A stretch of 64,000 bases of DNA, from the NCBI RefSeq assembly GCF_001425205.1, contig NZ_LMDW01000002.1, forward strand, positions 109,099-173,098. Reading direction: 5' to 3'. Origin of the DNA: Variovorax sp. Root411. GTDB lineage: Bacteria; Pseudomonadota; Gammaproteobacteria; Burkholderiales; Burkholderiaceae_C. Below, piece after piece: positions 26,083 to 36,285 of the stretch. The position numbers and the translations under genes were made by a program. The notes beneath the pieces were generated by a model that saw only the letters and a program-made list of their open reading frames with translations, was not told the DNA's origin and ran no database searches. Numbering within the stretch: position 1 is the first letter of the stretch; every line of letters begins with the position of its first letter.

Positions 26083-27413
26083 TCAGGCCGCGTAGCCGGA
26101 TTCGCGCATGATCTTCGTCACCGTCGGCACCAGCTCATTGAGCGCGGCCTCGGCCGTCTTCTTGCCGATCAGCGCCTCGGAGATGCCCACGCCCAGCGCC
26201 TGCACATTGATCTTGTCCCAGGCCGGGATGATCGGCGCCAGTCGGGGTTGGAGTACTTGAGCGCCTCGCGGAACACGATGTACTCGGGGTACTGGCGCAC
26301 GAGGTCGGCATCGGCCATGGTCGAATTGCGGATCGGCACGCCGCCCGCGCGCGCGACCGACTTGTCCTGCGCCTTCGAGGTGAGCCACTGCATCAGCAGG
26401 AAGCCGGCATCGCCGTTCTTCGCGTTCTTTGGAATCGCAAGGCCCAGGCCGCCCGACTGCGACGAGCGCCGCGTGCCGGCCGGATGCAGCGCCCAGCTGA
26501 CCTTGCCCGCGACGCGGCTCTTGGCCGGGTCGTTGACGAGGCCGGCGAGCAAGGTCGAGTCGAGGTACATCGAGGCCTGCCCCTGCAGGAAGGCCGTGTT
26601 GCTCTCTCCCTGCCCGTAGCCAGCAATGCCCGCGGGGCCGGTGGCGACCACCTCCTGCAAAAACTTGAGCGCGGCCACGCCGATGGGATCGTTGAAGCGC
26701 GGCTTCCACTTGTCGTCGAAGATCGCGCCGCCCATCGGATTCAGGTGCAGCAGCCAGGCGTGCACGCACTGGTGGCCGGCCTGGCCGCGCGAGGCCAGCG
26801 CGCCAATGCCCTCCTTGTCCTTGATGAGGCGCAGCAGCTTGCTGAACTGCTCGTAATTTTCCGGCGGCTGAAGGTTGTGCTTGGCGAAGATGTCGCGCCG
26901 GTACGCGAGCACCGAGGTCTCGGCGCCATAGGGCAGTCCGTAGAGCTTGGCGCCCGGCCCCGGCAGGTAGCCCTTCGGGCCGCCGACGAGGCCGAGGTTC
27001 TCCAGGTAGATCGGGATGATGTCCTTGATGTCGTAGGCCGGGTCGGCCAGCGCCGCATTCGCCAGGTACGGGTCGAGCGGCCGGATGAGGTTCTTCGCGA
27101 CGTACTCGCCCTTCCACATCACCACGTAGCTCGCGAGGTCGTAGTCGCCCTGCGGCTTGGCCATTTCGAGCAGCTGCTTGTCCTTCAGTCGCGCCATCGC
27201 GAGCTTGTCGACCTCGACCTTGATGCCGGTCTCGCGCGTGAACTCCGGCAGGATCTTCGCCATCGCGTCGTAGTGCGGATGCGAGGGCACGTTGAGGGTC
27301 ACGGTCTGGCCCGCGTATTTGGCATAGCGGCTCTGCGCATTCGCCCCGCTGAATGGCAGGCCCGCGCCGAACACCGTGATGGCCGCGCTCTTGATAACGT
27401 CTCTGCGTTGCAT
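26083..27413 (-). pseudogene. CUT1 extracellular solute-binding protein, frameshifted near the C-terminus
   Basis: From ATG 27413 the frame encodes a Tat/Sec-type leader (MQRRDVIKSAAITVFGAG) and a binding protein of the sugar family (SBP_bac_1) up to FREALKYSNPDW. The last about 50 residues (APIIPAWDKINVQALGVGIS to MRESGYAA) continue in another frame ending at 26083. The break is at 26238-26239, where GACTGGCGCCG would read correctly as GACTGGGCGCCG, that is one G missing from a G run. The protein would capture the substrate for the two CUT1 permeases. A sequencing error is quite possible because everything around the shift is intact. Confidence 0.85.
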
Positions 27414-27444
27414 AAAACCTCTCCTTGGAAAAAAACGAAAGCTG

Positions 27445-28539
<1,095 letters not shown>

Positions 28540-28575
28540 GAACGCACTCCCTTTATTTTCTTGTCTTGCGTGATG

Positions 28576-29280
28576 TCAGCCGAAGGGGCGCCGTACGCCC
28601 CAGCCGACAGGTGGTATTCGATTTCCCGGATGCATCGGGTCGGGACCCCAGATCGCCTGGTAGGTGTCGATGCAGCGCCCGCGCCTTTGCAACGCGGCGA
28701 AAGCACCGGCCAGCGCCAGCCACCAGGCGCCCAATGCCAGCGGCATCCAGCGCGGCGCATCCGCCACCACGAAACCCAGTGCGATGACGCCGATGGCCGC
28801 GATCACCGCGAGCCAGCCGATGCCCTTGTGCGCGCGTTCGAAAAACAACCGCCAGCGCGTCATGTCGTAGTGGTCACCGCGCAACTGCCGGTCGGTCGGC
28901 CCGCCCTTGCTGCCGCGCAGCAGCGCACCGGCCACCTGCGCCCAGCCCGCAAGACACAGCGCCCAGCCGGCCACCGCATGAATGCGCGCGAGCTCGGTGG
29001 CTCCCTGTGCGCCGCGCCATGCCAGCACCACGCCCACCGTCATCGCCAGCACCCCGCTCCACTGCAGCACGCGGTGCGCGTGCCACCAGAAGGGGTTGTC
29101 GAGCCGGAGCGGCCAGCCCTGCGACGGCATGACCTTGCAGAAGCGCGCCGCCAATGCGCCCAGCGGCAGCAACAGGCCCCAGCCCAGCACCATGAGCCGC
29201 GCGTGCCAAGAGGCCCAGGGCGCGATCTCGTGGGTGGACGCACCGCTCAACGGCGCGAGGAACCAGTCGAGCAGCGGCAT
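28576..29280 (-). CDS. Cytochrome b561-like membrane protein
   Basis: 234 residues with five or more hydrophobic segments. Histidines lie in or at the ends of four successive helices (His26, His67/69, His101, His151), the pattern that holds the two hemes in cytochrome b561/ferric-reductase-type proteins (HARLMVLGWGLLLPLGALAARF; ARIHAVAGWALCLAGW; RAHKGIGWLAVIAAIGVIALG). No signal peptide or DOMON domain is fused. It lies inside a sugar-transport operon, between the CUT2 binding protein (3 bp) and the CUT1 ATPase (36 bp), which is unusual. A transmembrane electron-transfer role is inferred only. Confidence 0.72.
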   Translation of the reverse strand: MPLLDWFLAPLSGASTHEIAPWASWHARLMVLGWGLLLPLGALAARFCKVMPSQGWPLRLDNPFWWHAHRVLQWSGVLAMTVGVVLAWRGAQGATELARIHAVAGWALCLAGWAQVAGALLRGSKGGPTDRQLRGDHYDMTRWRLFFERAHKGIGWLAVIAAIGVIALGFVVADAPRWMPLALGAWWLALAGAFAALQRRGRCIDTYQAIWGPDPMHPGNRIPPVGWGVRRPFG

Positions 29281-29283
29281 GCG

Positions 29284-30396
29284 TCACTTGCCCCAGACGG
29301 CCTTGTACTTGTCGCGGTACCCGTTGTCCGGATCAAACACGTTCTTCGGCCCGCCGTCCTTGCCCACGTTGCCCACCGTCACGAGGTGCACCTTGGGCAC
29401 ATAACCCGACCACTTCTCCTTGGCGAAGGCACGATTCAGCTCGTCGACGATCTGCCAGCCCTGCATGTTGAGCGGCTCGGGCACGGTGCCGGCCTGGAAG
29501 CGCTGCGTGCGGATGCGCTGGTAGGCGGCCTCGGAGCCATCGCCCGCAGACACGGCCTTGGGATTGCCGTCGCCCTTCTTGCCCGCCGCCGTCAGCGAGG
29601 GGCCCATGAAGTCGAAATACAGGTCGTTGATGGCCAGCGAGTGCGTCCACTTGTCGCCGAAGCGCTGCAGCAGCGAGGTGGTGAGCTGAGGCATGCGGGT
29701 GGAGCTTTCGGCGATGGGGCTGTCCTCGAAGCTCAGCACGGTGCAGCCGCCGCACTTCTTGATGACGGCTTCCATCGCACGCGCCTTGTAGAGCGCGATG
29801 GCGTACTGCGAGTCGGTGAAGATCACCACGCCGGCCTTGCCGTTCGAATCGGCCACCACCCATGAGGCGGCGACATCGGCCACGTCGTCGGTCACCGTGG
29901 TCACGTTGGCGTAGAGGCCCGCCTTGTCGTTCGGGCCGGGCTGCTCGCCCGAATGCCAGCCGACCAGCGGGATGCCCGACTTGGCCGCGCCCGAGAACGC
30001 GGCCTTCTGCTCGGTGGTGTCGAAGCCGCCGACCACGATGCCCGCGGGCTTGACGGCCAGCGCCTGGTTGAGCGCGGCGGTGCGGCCGCTCACGGTGCCC
30101 TGCCCATCGATGACACGCACCGTCCAGCCGATGGCGCGGGCCGCTTCTTCCACGCCCTTGCTGACGCCGACGATGCCGCCGTTCTTCATGTCGCCCGCGA
30201 CGAAGACGATGGTCTTGCCGGCCGCGGCCTTGGGGCCGGCGGTGGGGCCGTCCCACTTCTCCTTGGTCATGGTCGCGACCGCGACCTTCTGCTTCGCCGC
30301 TTCGAGAAAGTCGTCGGCCATCGCCTTGTGCGCCAACGTGGCGGCGCACAGGGCCAGCACGGCGGCGGCCGTGCGTGCGTGAACACTCTTCTTCAT
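29284..30396 (-). CDS. Periplasmic sugar-binding protein (CUT2/RbsB type)
   Basis: 370 residues. A Sec signal peptide (MKKSVHARTAAAVLALCAATLAHKAMA cleaved near residue 27) precedes a Peripla_BP_4 fold with the core segments KTIVFVAGDMKNGGIVGVSKG, PAGIVVGGFDTTEQ and AINDLYFDFMGPSLTAAG. It is the soluble receptor of the CUT2 importer. Its ATG overlaps the permease stop by four bases. Confidence 0.9.
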   Translation of the reverse strand: MKKSVHARTAAAVLALCAATLAHKAMADDFLEAAKQKVAVATMTKEKWDGPTAGPKAAAGKTIVFVAGDMKNGGIVGVSKGVEEAARAIGWTVRVIDGQGTVSGRTAALNQALAVKPAGIVVGGFDTTEQKAAFSGAAKSGIPLVGWHSGEQPGPNDKAGLYANVTTVTDDVADVAASWVVADSNGKAGVVIFTDSQYAIALYKARAMEAVIKKCGGCTVLSFEDSPIAESSTRMPQLTTSLLQRFGDKWTHSLAINDLYFDFMGPSLTAAGKKGDGNPKAVSAGDGSEAAYQRIRTQRFQAGTVPEPLNMQGWQIVDELNRAFAKEKWSGYVPKVHLVTVGNVGKDGGPKNVFDPDNGYRDKYKAVWGK

Positions 30397-31490
30397 ACTT
30401 TGTCTCCGGTGGTTGTGATGGGAACGGGCTGTGCGTGGTCGAGCTGGCGCTCGGCAATGCGCCGCTTGATCGAACGGTTGCGACGCTGCTGCGCCCAACC
30501 CGCGATGCCGATGGACACCAGCAGCGTCAGGCCGTTGAACAGCGGCTCCACATAGAAGGCGCCGCCGAACTGCTGGATGCCCGAGATGCCAATGGCGAGA
30601 ATCGCCACGCCGACCAGCGTGCCCCACACGTTCACGCGGCCGGGCCGGATGGTGGTGGAGCCGAGGAACGCGCCGACCAGCGCCGGCAGCAGGAATTCGA
30701 GCCCCACGCTGGCCTGCCCGATCTGCAGCCGCGAGGCCAGCAGCACGCCCGCAAAGCCCGACAGCAGCCCCGAGGCAACGAACGCGCCCATCACATGCCT
30801 GCGCACCGAAATGCCGTTGAGCTGCGCCGCCTTCGGGTTCGCGCCGATCACGTACAGCGCGCGGCCCAGCGGCGTGAACTCGGTGACGACCCACAGCGTG
30901 ACGCTCACCGCGAGCACGTAGAACGCACCGATCGGCAGCCCCAGCAGGTTGCCGCCCGCGATGCCGACGAAACCATCGGGCAGCTCGCCCACCACCTGCC
31001 GCCCGCCGCTGTGCCACATGGCGACCGCGTAGATCACGGTGCCGGTGCCCAGCGTGGCAATGAACGAATCGATCTGCGCGAGCTCGACCAGCAGCCCGTT
31101 GAGCACGCCGAACAGCGCCGCGCACAGCAGCACGACCAGCACCGCCGCCGGCCACGGCAGCCCGAGCTGCGTCTGCAGGCTGATCGCGAGGATGTGCCAC
31201 AGCACGATGCCGTAGCCCACCGTGAGGTCGATCTTGCCGGTGATCATCGGGATGGTCGCGGCCAGCGCGAGCAGCGCGATCACCGACTTGTCGGCGAGGA
31301 TCGCGCGCAGGTTGAACAGCGTCGGGAAGGTGTCGGGCAGCAGCAGCGAGAACAGCAGCGCCAGCGCCACCATCAGCACCACGAGCCCGTACACCGGCAT
31401 CGCGCGGCCGATGCGCTGCGCGAGCGAGATGGCCTCGCCGTCGAGGGACTTGTCGGGCTCCAGCGCCGTGGACTTGATCGAGCTGCTCAT
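30393..31490 (-). CDS. Sugar ABC transporter permease (CUT2/RbsC type)
   Basis: 365 residues from ATG 31490 (MSSSIKSTALEPDK). Eight to ten hydrophobic helices and the RbsC-like segments (ALAATIPMITGKIDLTVGYG; GANPKAAQLNGISVRRH; LPALVGAFLGSTTIRPGRVN) assign it to the CUT2 permeases, which work as homodimers with a double-ATPase subunit. ATGA overlaps exist on both sides. The long upstream open frame is shadow reading of the ATPase gene. Confidence 0.93.
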   Translation of the reverse strand: MSSSIKSTALEPDKSLDGEAISLAQRIGRAMPVYGLVVLMVALALLFSLLLPDTFPTLFNLRAILADKSVIALLALAATIPMITGKIDLTVGYGIVLWHILAISLQTQLGLPWPAAVLVVLLCAALFGVLNGLLVELAQIDSFIATLGTGTVIYAVAMWHSGGRQVVGELPDGFVGIAGGNLLGLPIGAFYVLAVSVTLWVVTEFTPLGRALYVIGANPKAAQLNGISVRRHVMGAFVASGLLSGFAGVLLASRLQIGQASVGLEFLLPALVGAFLGSTTIRPGRVNVWGTLVGVAILAIGISGIQQFGGAFYVEPLFNGLTLLVSIGIAGWAQQRRNRSIKRRIAERQLDHAQPVPITTTGDKV

Positions 31491-33007
31491 GCTGATATTT
31501 CCTCGCGCGTTGCCGCGCCTGCTGCCAATGCCAGAAGTTTTTCGACCGTGATCGCTTCGCCCGTGAGTTCGGCGGCGATCAAGCCGTCGCGGAACACGAG
31601 CACGCGGGTGCACACGGTCGCGATTTCCTCGAAGTCGGTGGAAACGACGACCAGCGCCGTGCCGGCCTCGGCGCGCTCGCGCAACACGCCGTAGATCTGC
31701 CGCTTGGCGCCGACGTCGACACCCGCGGTCGGCTCTTCGAGCACCACCAGCGGCTTGTCGAGATGGAACCAGCGCGCCAGCACCACCTTCTGCTGGTTGC
31801 CGCCGGAGAGCTGCTGCACTTCGGCCGAAGGCGCGGGCGGGTTGATGTCGAAGCGCGCGATGAGCGAGAGCGCATGGCCGGTTTCGCGGCGCGGGCGGTC
31901 GAAGGCCAGGCCGCGGTCGCCGTGCAATGCGGCGTTGGGGAAGAGGTTCTCCAGCACGGTCATCGAGCCGGCGAGGTTTTCTTCGAGCCGTTCGCCGGCG
32001 ACGTAGGCCACGCCCGCTCGGATGGCGTCGGCCGGGCAAGTGAAGTCGCAGGCCTTGCCGAGCAACTGCATGCGGCCGGCCGACAGCGGCTCGCGGCCGA
32101 AGATCGCGCGGCTGATGGCCTCGTGGCCCGCACCGCGCAGGCCGACGAGGCCCAGCACTTCGCCACGGTGCACCGCCAAGCTCAACGGGCCGGCGTTGCC
32201 GCTGGCCGCGCCGTCGAGCTGCAGCACGGGCTCACTCTGCGCAGGAGTCTTCGCCTTCTGCACCGAAGCCGACAGCGCCTTGCCGACGATCAGCCCGACC
32301 AGCTCGCCTTCGTTCGTCTGCGCCGTGGTCTTCACCGCCACGAGCTTGCCGTCGCGCATCACGGCCGCGCGGTCGGAAATGGCCATCACCTCGTCGAGCC
32401 GGTGCGACACGTACAGCATCGCCATGCCCTGGCGGCGCAGTTCGCGCAGCACGCCGAACATGCGCTCCACGTCGCTCATCGGCAGGCTGGCCGAAGGCTC
32501 GTCGAGCACCAGCAGCCGCGCCTTCACTTCGAGCGCGCGGCCGATGGCGAGCAACGATTTCTCGGCGCGCGTGAGCGAGAACACGCGGCGCCCAGGGTCG
32601 ATGTCGCAGCCCACGCGCGCCATCACCCGGCGCGCCGTGTCGTTCGCGGCCGACCAGTCGATGAGGCCGAAGCGGCGCGGGTAGCCGGTGCCCAGGCCCA
32701 CGTTCTCGGCAACCGTCATCCATTCGACGAGGCCCAGGTCCTGGTGGATGAAGGCGACCGGCTGCTCGCGCCGGTCGCTGCGTCGCCAGTCGGCCTGCGG
32801 CTGGCCGTCGAAAAGAATCTCGCCCTGGTCGGCGGGATAGATGCCCGCGAGCAGCTTGATGAGCGTCGACTTGCCCGCACCGTTCTCGCCGAGCAGCGCA
32901 AGGATTTCTCCGGCGCGCACGTCGAGCGTGACGTTGTCGACGGCCTGCGTGCCACCGAAGCGCTTGCTGATCGACTGGAACTGCAGCAGTGGGGAAGCGG
33001 TGCTCAT
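31487..33007 (-). CDS. Sugar ABC transporter double ATPase (RbsA/MglA type)
   Basis: 506 residues from ATG 33007 (MSTASPLLQFQSISKRFGG). Two ATPase modules are present. The first has Walker A GENGAGKSTL (about 38-47) and a degenerate signature (FSLTRAEKSLLAIGRAL rather than LSxGQ) with Walker B LLVLDEPSASLP. The second has GLRGAGHEAISRAI in place of Walker A, LSGGNQQKV and LVVLEEPTAGVDVG. Asymmetric modules are normal in RbsA-type proteins. It is the second gene of the operon, coupled to the lactonase gene by ATGA. Confidence 0.94.
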   Translation of the reverse strand: MSTASPLLQFQSISKRFGGTQAVDNVTLDVRAGEILALLGENGAGKSTLIKLLAGIYPADQGEILFDGQPQADWRRSDRREQPVAFIHQDLGLVEWMTVAENVGLGTGYPRRFGLIDWSAANDTARRVMARVGCDIDPGRRVFSLTRAEKSLLAIGRALEVKARLLVLDEPSASLPMSDVERMFGVLRELRRQGMAMLYVSHRLDEVMAISDRAAVMRDGKLVAVKTTAQTNEGELVGLIVGKALSASVQKAKTPAQSEPVLQLDGAASGNAGPLSLAVHRGEVLGLVGLRGAGHEAISRAIFGREPLSAGRMQLLGKACDFTCPADAIRAGVAYVAGERLEENLAGSMTVLENLFPNAALHGDRGLAFDRPRRETGHALSLIARFDINPPAPSAEVQQLSGGNQQKVVLARWFHLDKPLVVLEEPTAGVDVGAKRQIYGVLRERAEAGTALVVVSTDFEEIATVCTRVLVFRDGLIAAELTGEAITVEKLLALAAGAATREEISA

Positions 33008-33927
33008 GCGCCGGCCGCTCCACGGGTGTTCAGGCGAATGCGGTACAGCGAGGTCGAGGCGCACACATACAGCTCGTTGCCGTCGCTGCCGCCGAACGTC
33101 AGGTTGCCCACCTTCTCCGGCACCGCGATGCGCGCCATACGCGCGCCGTCGGGGTGATAGACCTGCAGGCTGTCGGCGCTGCTCGTGTAGACGAAGCCGT
33201 GCACGTCGACGCGAAAGCCATCCGCGAGCCCCGGCTCCACAACCGCGAACACGCGCGGGTTGGCGAGGTCCTGCCCGCCGATCACGTCGAAGGCGACGAT
33301 GTGGTGATGGCCCGAGCCATCGGTGCGCAAGGCGGCCGAGGTGTCGCTCACATAGAGGATGCTCTCGTCGGGCGAGAAGGCCAGGCCGTTGGGCTCCTCG
33401 ACGAAATCGCTCACCGAGCGCAGCGCGCCGCTCGCGGGGTCGAAGCGGAACACGTGGTTGCGGCCCAGCTCGCTTTCTGCCTTGTGCCCTTCATGGTCGG
33501 ACACGATGCCGTACGGCGGATCGGTGAACCAGATGCTGCCGTCGCGCTTCACGACGATGTCGTTGGGCGAGTTGAGGCGGCGGCCCTGGTAGCGGTCGAC
33601 CACCACCTCGTCGGCCAGCGGCAGAAGGCCCTGCCCGAAGCGCGTGCGCACGATGGCGCGCAGGCCGTGCGAGCAATGCAGCAAGGCGCCATCGGCCTCG
33701 CGCGTATGGCCGTTGGTGAACTCCACGCCCTCGCGCCACACCCTCATGCCGCCATCGGCGTGCCAGCGCAGCATGCGGTTGTTGGGGATGTCGCTCCACA
33801 GCACCGCGCCGTCTTCGCGCATCCACACCGGGCCTTCGCTCCAGGCGGCGCCGGTGCACAGGCGTTCGAGCGGGCCGGCATCGCGGGCGACGGAGGCGAA
33901 ACGGGAGTCGAAGACTTCGATGGTCAT
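33004..33927 (-). CDS. SMP-30/gluconolactonase-family protein
   Basis: 307 residues from ATG 33927 (MTIEVFDSRFASVARD). Six-bladed propeller motifs are GAAWSEGPVWMREDGAVLWSDI with metal-ligand Glu31, LNSPNDIVVKRDGSIWFTDPPYG with Asn122/Asp123, and PDESILYVSDTS with a likely general-base Asp. Family enzymes open aldono-lactones to acids. As first gene of the transport operon, directly beside the operator at 33976, it suggests the imported compound is, or becomes, a sugar lactone. Confidence 0.9.
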   Translation of the reverse strand: MTIEVFDSRFASVARDAGPLERLCTGAAWSEGPVWMREDGAVLWSDIPNNRMLRWHADGGMRVWREGVEFTNGHTREADGALLHCSHGLRAIVRTRFGQGLLPLADEVVVDRYQGRRLNSPNDIVVKRDGSIWFTDPPYGIVSDHEGHKAESELGRNHVFRFDPASGALRSVSDFVEEPNGLAFSPDESILYVSDTSAALRTDGSGHHHIVAFDVIGGQDLANPRVFAVVEPGLADGFRVDVHGFVYTSSADSLQVYHPDGARMARIAVPEKVGNLTFGGSDGNELYVCASTSLYRIRLNTRGAAGA

Positions 33928-33975
33928 GGCCAGCACTGGTCCCTGAAGTTGGGGTTCGCAGTGTGCATCCAAAAA

Positions 33976-33987
33976 GATACCGGTAAC
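33976..33987. promoter_or_regulatory. GntR/LacI-type operator 1 (GATACCGGTAAC)
   Basis: Near-perfect palindrome with core TACCGGTA, 49 bp upstream of the lactonase ATG. Identical 12-mers occur at 54422 and 54492. LacI-family operators have this central-CG palindromic form. Confidence 0.75.
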
Positions 33988-34081
33988 CTAGGTCTTTCCC
34001 GTACGCCGATTGCGCCGTCTTTCATTCTTACAAAATCGTAATTCGCTGTATTCTTTGTGCGTCGAACACTGCGAATCAAAG

Positions 34082-34093
34082 GTTATCGGTATC
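34082..34093. promoter_or_regulatory. GntR/LacI-type operator 2 (GTTATCGGTATC)
   Basis: The reverse complement GATACCGATAAC differs from the other three sites by one base. It ends 7 bp before the GTG at 34101 and 58 bp before an alternative TTG start, so it is placed for autoregulation of the repressor gene. Confidence 0.65.
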
Positions 34094-34100
34094 AGATATC

Positions 34101-35210
34101 GTGTCGCATATCCTCGAACCCGCATTTCCGAGAGAGAGAAAGAAGAAGCCCTTGCCTCCAAACAAAGCCACCACTGCCCCCCTCGCCCGTCCTGCGACGA
34201 TGGCCGACGTGGCCGCGCGCGTCGGCGTGTCGAAGATGACGGTATCGCGCGCGCTCAACCGCGGCGCGAGCAGCGACCGCGTGACCTCCGAGGCGCTGCG
34301 CCAGCGCATCCTGCAGGCCTGCGAGGAAATGGGCTACGTCATCGACCAGACCGCGCGCACCTTCTCCAGCAAGCGCTCGGGCTTCATCGCGGTGCTGGTC
34401 CCCTCGCTCAACAACTCCAACTTTTCGGAAACCGCGCAGGGCATCACCGCGGCGATAGAAGCGCGCGGCCTCCAGCTGCTGCTGGGCTACACCGACTACC
34501 GCGTGGAGACCGAAGAGCGCCTGCTGCGCGCCATGCTCGCGCGCCGGCCCGAGGGCGTGATCCTCACGGGCGGCTCGCACACGCCCGCCGCACGCGCCAT
34601 GCTGCAGGCCGCCGGCGTGCCGGTGGTCGAGACATGGGACCTACCTTCCACGCCCATCGAGCACACGGTGGGCTTCTCGAACGCGGAGGCCGCCGCGGCG
34701 ATGGTGCGGCATCTTCATGGCAAGGGCTACCGCCGCATCGCCTTCATCGGCGGCACCTCGAACCGCGACACGCGCGGCGCCGACCGGCAGCGCGGCTACG
34801 CGCAGGCGATCCGCGAACTGGGCCTGCCCGATGGCCACGTCATCAGCTTCGGCCAGCCGCCGATCTCGATGGCGCAAGGCGGCGAGGCAGTGGCGCAGCT
34901 GATCCGGCAGTGGCCCGACGTGGATGCCGTGATCTGCGTGTCCGACCTGTCGGCCTTCGGCGCACTCATGGAATGCCAGCGCCGCGGCTGGGACGTGCCC
35001 GGCCGCATCGCGATCGCGGGCTTCGGCGACTTCGAGGTGGCGCGCGCCTGCCACCCGCGCATCACCACCGTGGCGGTGGATTGCGTGGGCATCGGCAGGG
35101 CGGCGGGTGAGCTGCTGCTGCGCGTGATCGACGGTGCGCGCGAAGGGCATCGGCCACCTGCGGAGACGGTGCTGATTCCGTTCCGCATCGAGCAGCGGGA
35201 GAGTTCGTAG
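34101..35210 (+). CDS. LacI-family repressor, GntR/IdnR-like
   Basis: 369 residues from GTG 34101. The HTH reads MADVAARVGVSKMTVSRALN, followed by the hinge and a periplasmic-binding-protein-like effector domain. Segments ILTGGSHTPAARAMLQAAGVPVVE, TVGFSNAEAAAAM, MECQRRGWDVPGRIAIAGFG closely parallel E. coli GntR/IdnR, regulators of gluconate and idonate use. A second possible start is the TTG at 34152, preceded by a purine-rich GAGAGAGAAAGAAGAAG; it removes 17 residues and leaves operator 2 well upstream. Divergent from the nine-gene transport operon; the same operator recurs at 54.4 kb. Confidence 0.9.
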   Translation: MSHILEPAFPRERKKKPLPPNKATTAPLARPATMADVAARVGVSKMTVSRALNRGASSDRVTSEALRQRILQACEEMGYVIDQTARTFSSKRSGFIAVLVPSLNNSNFSETAQGITAAIEARGLQLLLGYTDYRVETEERLLRAMLARRPEGVILTGGSHTPAARAMLQAAGVPVVETWDLPSTPIEHTVGFSNAEAAAAMVRHLHGKGYRRIAFIGGTSNRDTRGADRQRGYAQAIRELGLPDGHVISFGQPPISMAQGGEAVAQLIRQWPDVDAVICVSDLSAFGALMECQRRGWDVPGRIAIAGFGDFEVARACHPRITTVAVDCVGIGRAAGELLLRVIDGAREGHRPPAETVLIPFRIEQRESS

Positions 35211-35300
35211 GCTCAGCGCACTCGCGGCACGCAGACCTGTACCAGGTCCATCACTTCCCTCGCGAGTTCGGAAGATTCGCGAATTCGATCGACCGGTCTT

Positions 35301-36182
35301 CTAGCCGTTCAGTACGAGTGACCCCTGCGGATATTGCCCGCACATGAATTCGACAAACGCGCGAACCTTCGGCGCAGGAAGTCGTCGCGATGTATGCAGG
35401 ACCCAGAGCGCGACCTCCACGCCCGAAACCGTGCCCCACTGAACCAGATCTCCGCGAGTCAGTTGGTTCCACGCGATGGACTGCGGTATCAGGGCGGCGC
35501 CGGCCCCCGCAATCGCAGCGTCGCGAATCATCAGGAACGAGGAAAGTCTCAGCCTCGGGATCGGCTCCAGGACAAGGCGTCCGTCGTCGAGTGTCCAATT
35601 CGTGGGTTGAAAGCTTGTTGAAACGACGCCGGGAACAGGGCTGACCTTGCCCTTGCCTGGCTTGGGCATGGGCACGGATGGCGCGGCCACGACCACCAGC
35701 CGGTCCTTGGCGAAGCACCGACCTACGAGGCTGCTGTCGGGGCTTGGATTGATCCGGATCGCGGCGTCGAACTGCTCCTCGACGAGGTCGACCAGGCGAT
35801 CGTCCGCCACTACCTCGCACGTGACGTCGGGGTAAGCCGCGCAGAACTCGGCGCAGATGCGCCCCATCGCAAGCTGGGAGAACAGCACCGGCGAAGCGAC
35901 ACGCAGGCGCCCGCGCGGTACCGACAAGCCCTCGCGAGCTGACGTCATGGCGTCAGCCACCTCGTGCATCGGCCCTTCGGTGCGATCCATCAGCATCTGG
36001 CCGGCTTCCGTGAGCTTGAGCCCGCGCGCGCTGCGCTCGATGAGCCGCACGCCGAGTTGCTCTTCCAGGTCCGCGATGCGACGGGACAGGGTGGCCTTCG
36101 ATCTCCCGCTCGCACGGCTTGCCTTTCCGAGGCCTCCATTCGCTGCGACGAGTGCGAAGTCGGTCAAGGCGTTCAGGTCCAT
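35301..36182 (-). CDS. LysR-family transcriptional regulator
   Basis: 293 residues. The N-terminal winged HTH (ALTDFALVAANGGLGKASRASG, then KATLSRRIADLEEQLGVRLIE) is followed by the LysR substrate domain (RGRLRVASPVLFSQLAMGRI). It is divergent from the quinone-oxidoreductase-like gene, with 103 bp between starts; typical LysR regulators control such a neighbour. The inducer is unknown. Confidence 0.92.
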   Translation of the reverse strand: MDLNALTDFALVAANGGLGKASRASGRSKATLSRRIADLEEQLGVRLIERSARGLKLTEAGQMLMDRTEGPMHEVADAMTSAREGLSVPRGRLRVASPVLFSQLAMGRICAEFCAAYPDVTCEVVADDRLVDLVEEQFDAAIRINPSPDSSLVGRCFAKDRLVVVAAPSVPMPKPGKGKVSPVPGVVSTSFQPTNWTLDDGRLVLEPIPRLRLSSFLMIRDAAIAGAGAALIPQSIAWNQLTRGDLVQWGTVSGVEVALWVLHTSRRLPAPKVRAFVEFMCGQYPQGSLVLNG

Positions 36183-36285
36183 GTGTTCCGAATTTGAGAC
36201 GAGGTGTCTTCATTTTCGCGTCTTCGTTTTACTGATGCAACAGCCTATCTTCTCCTCATCGCAACTTCGAGATGAGGAAATTGAA

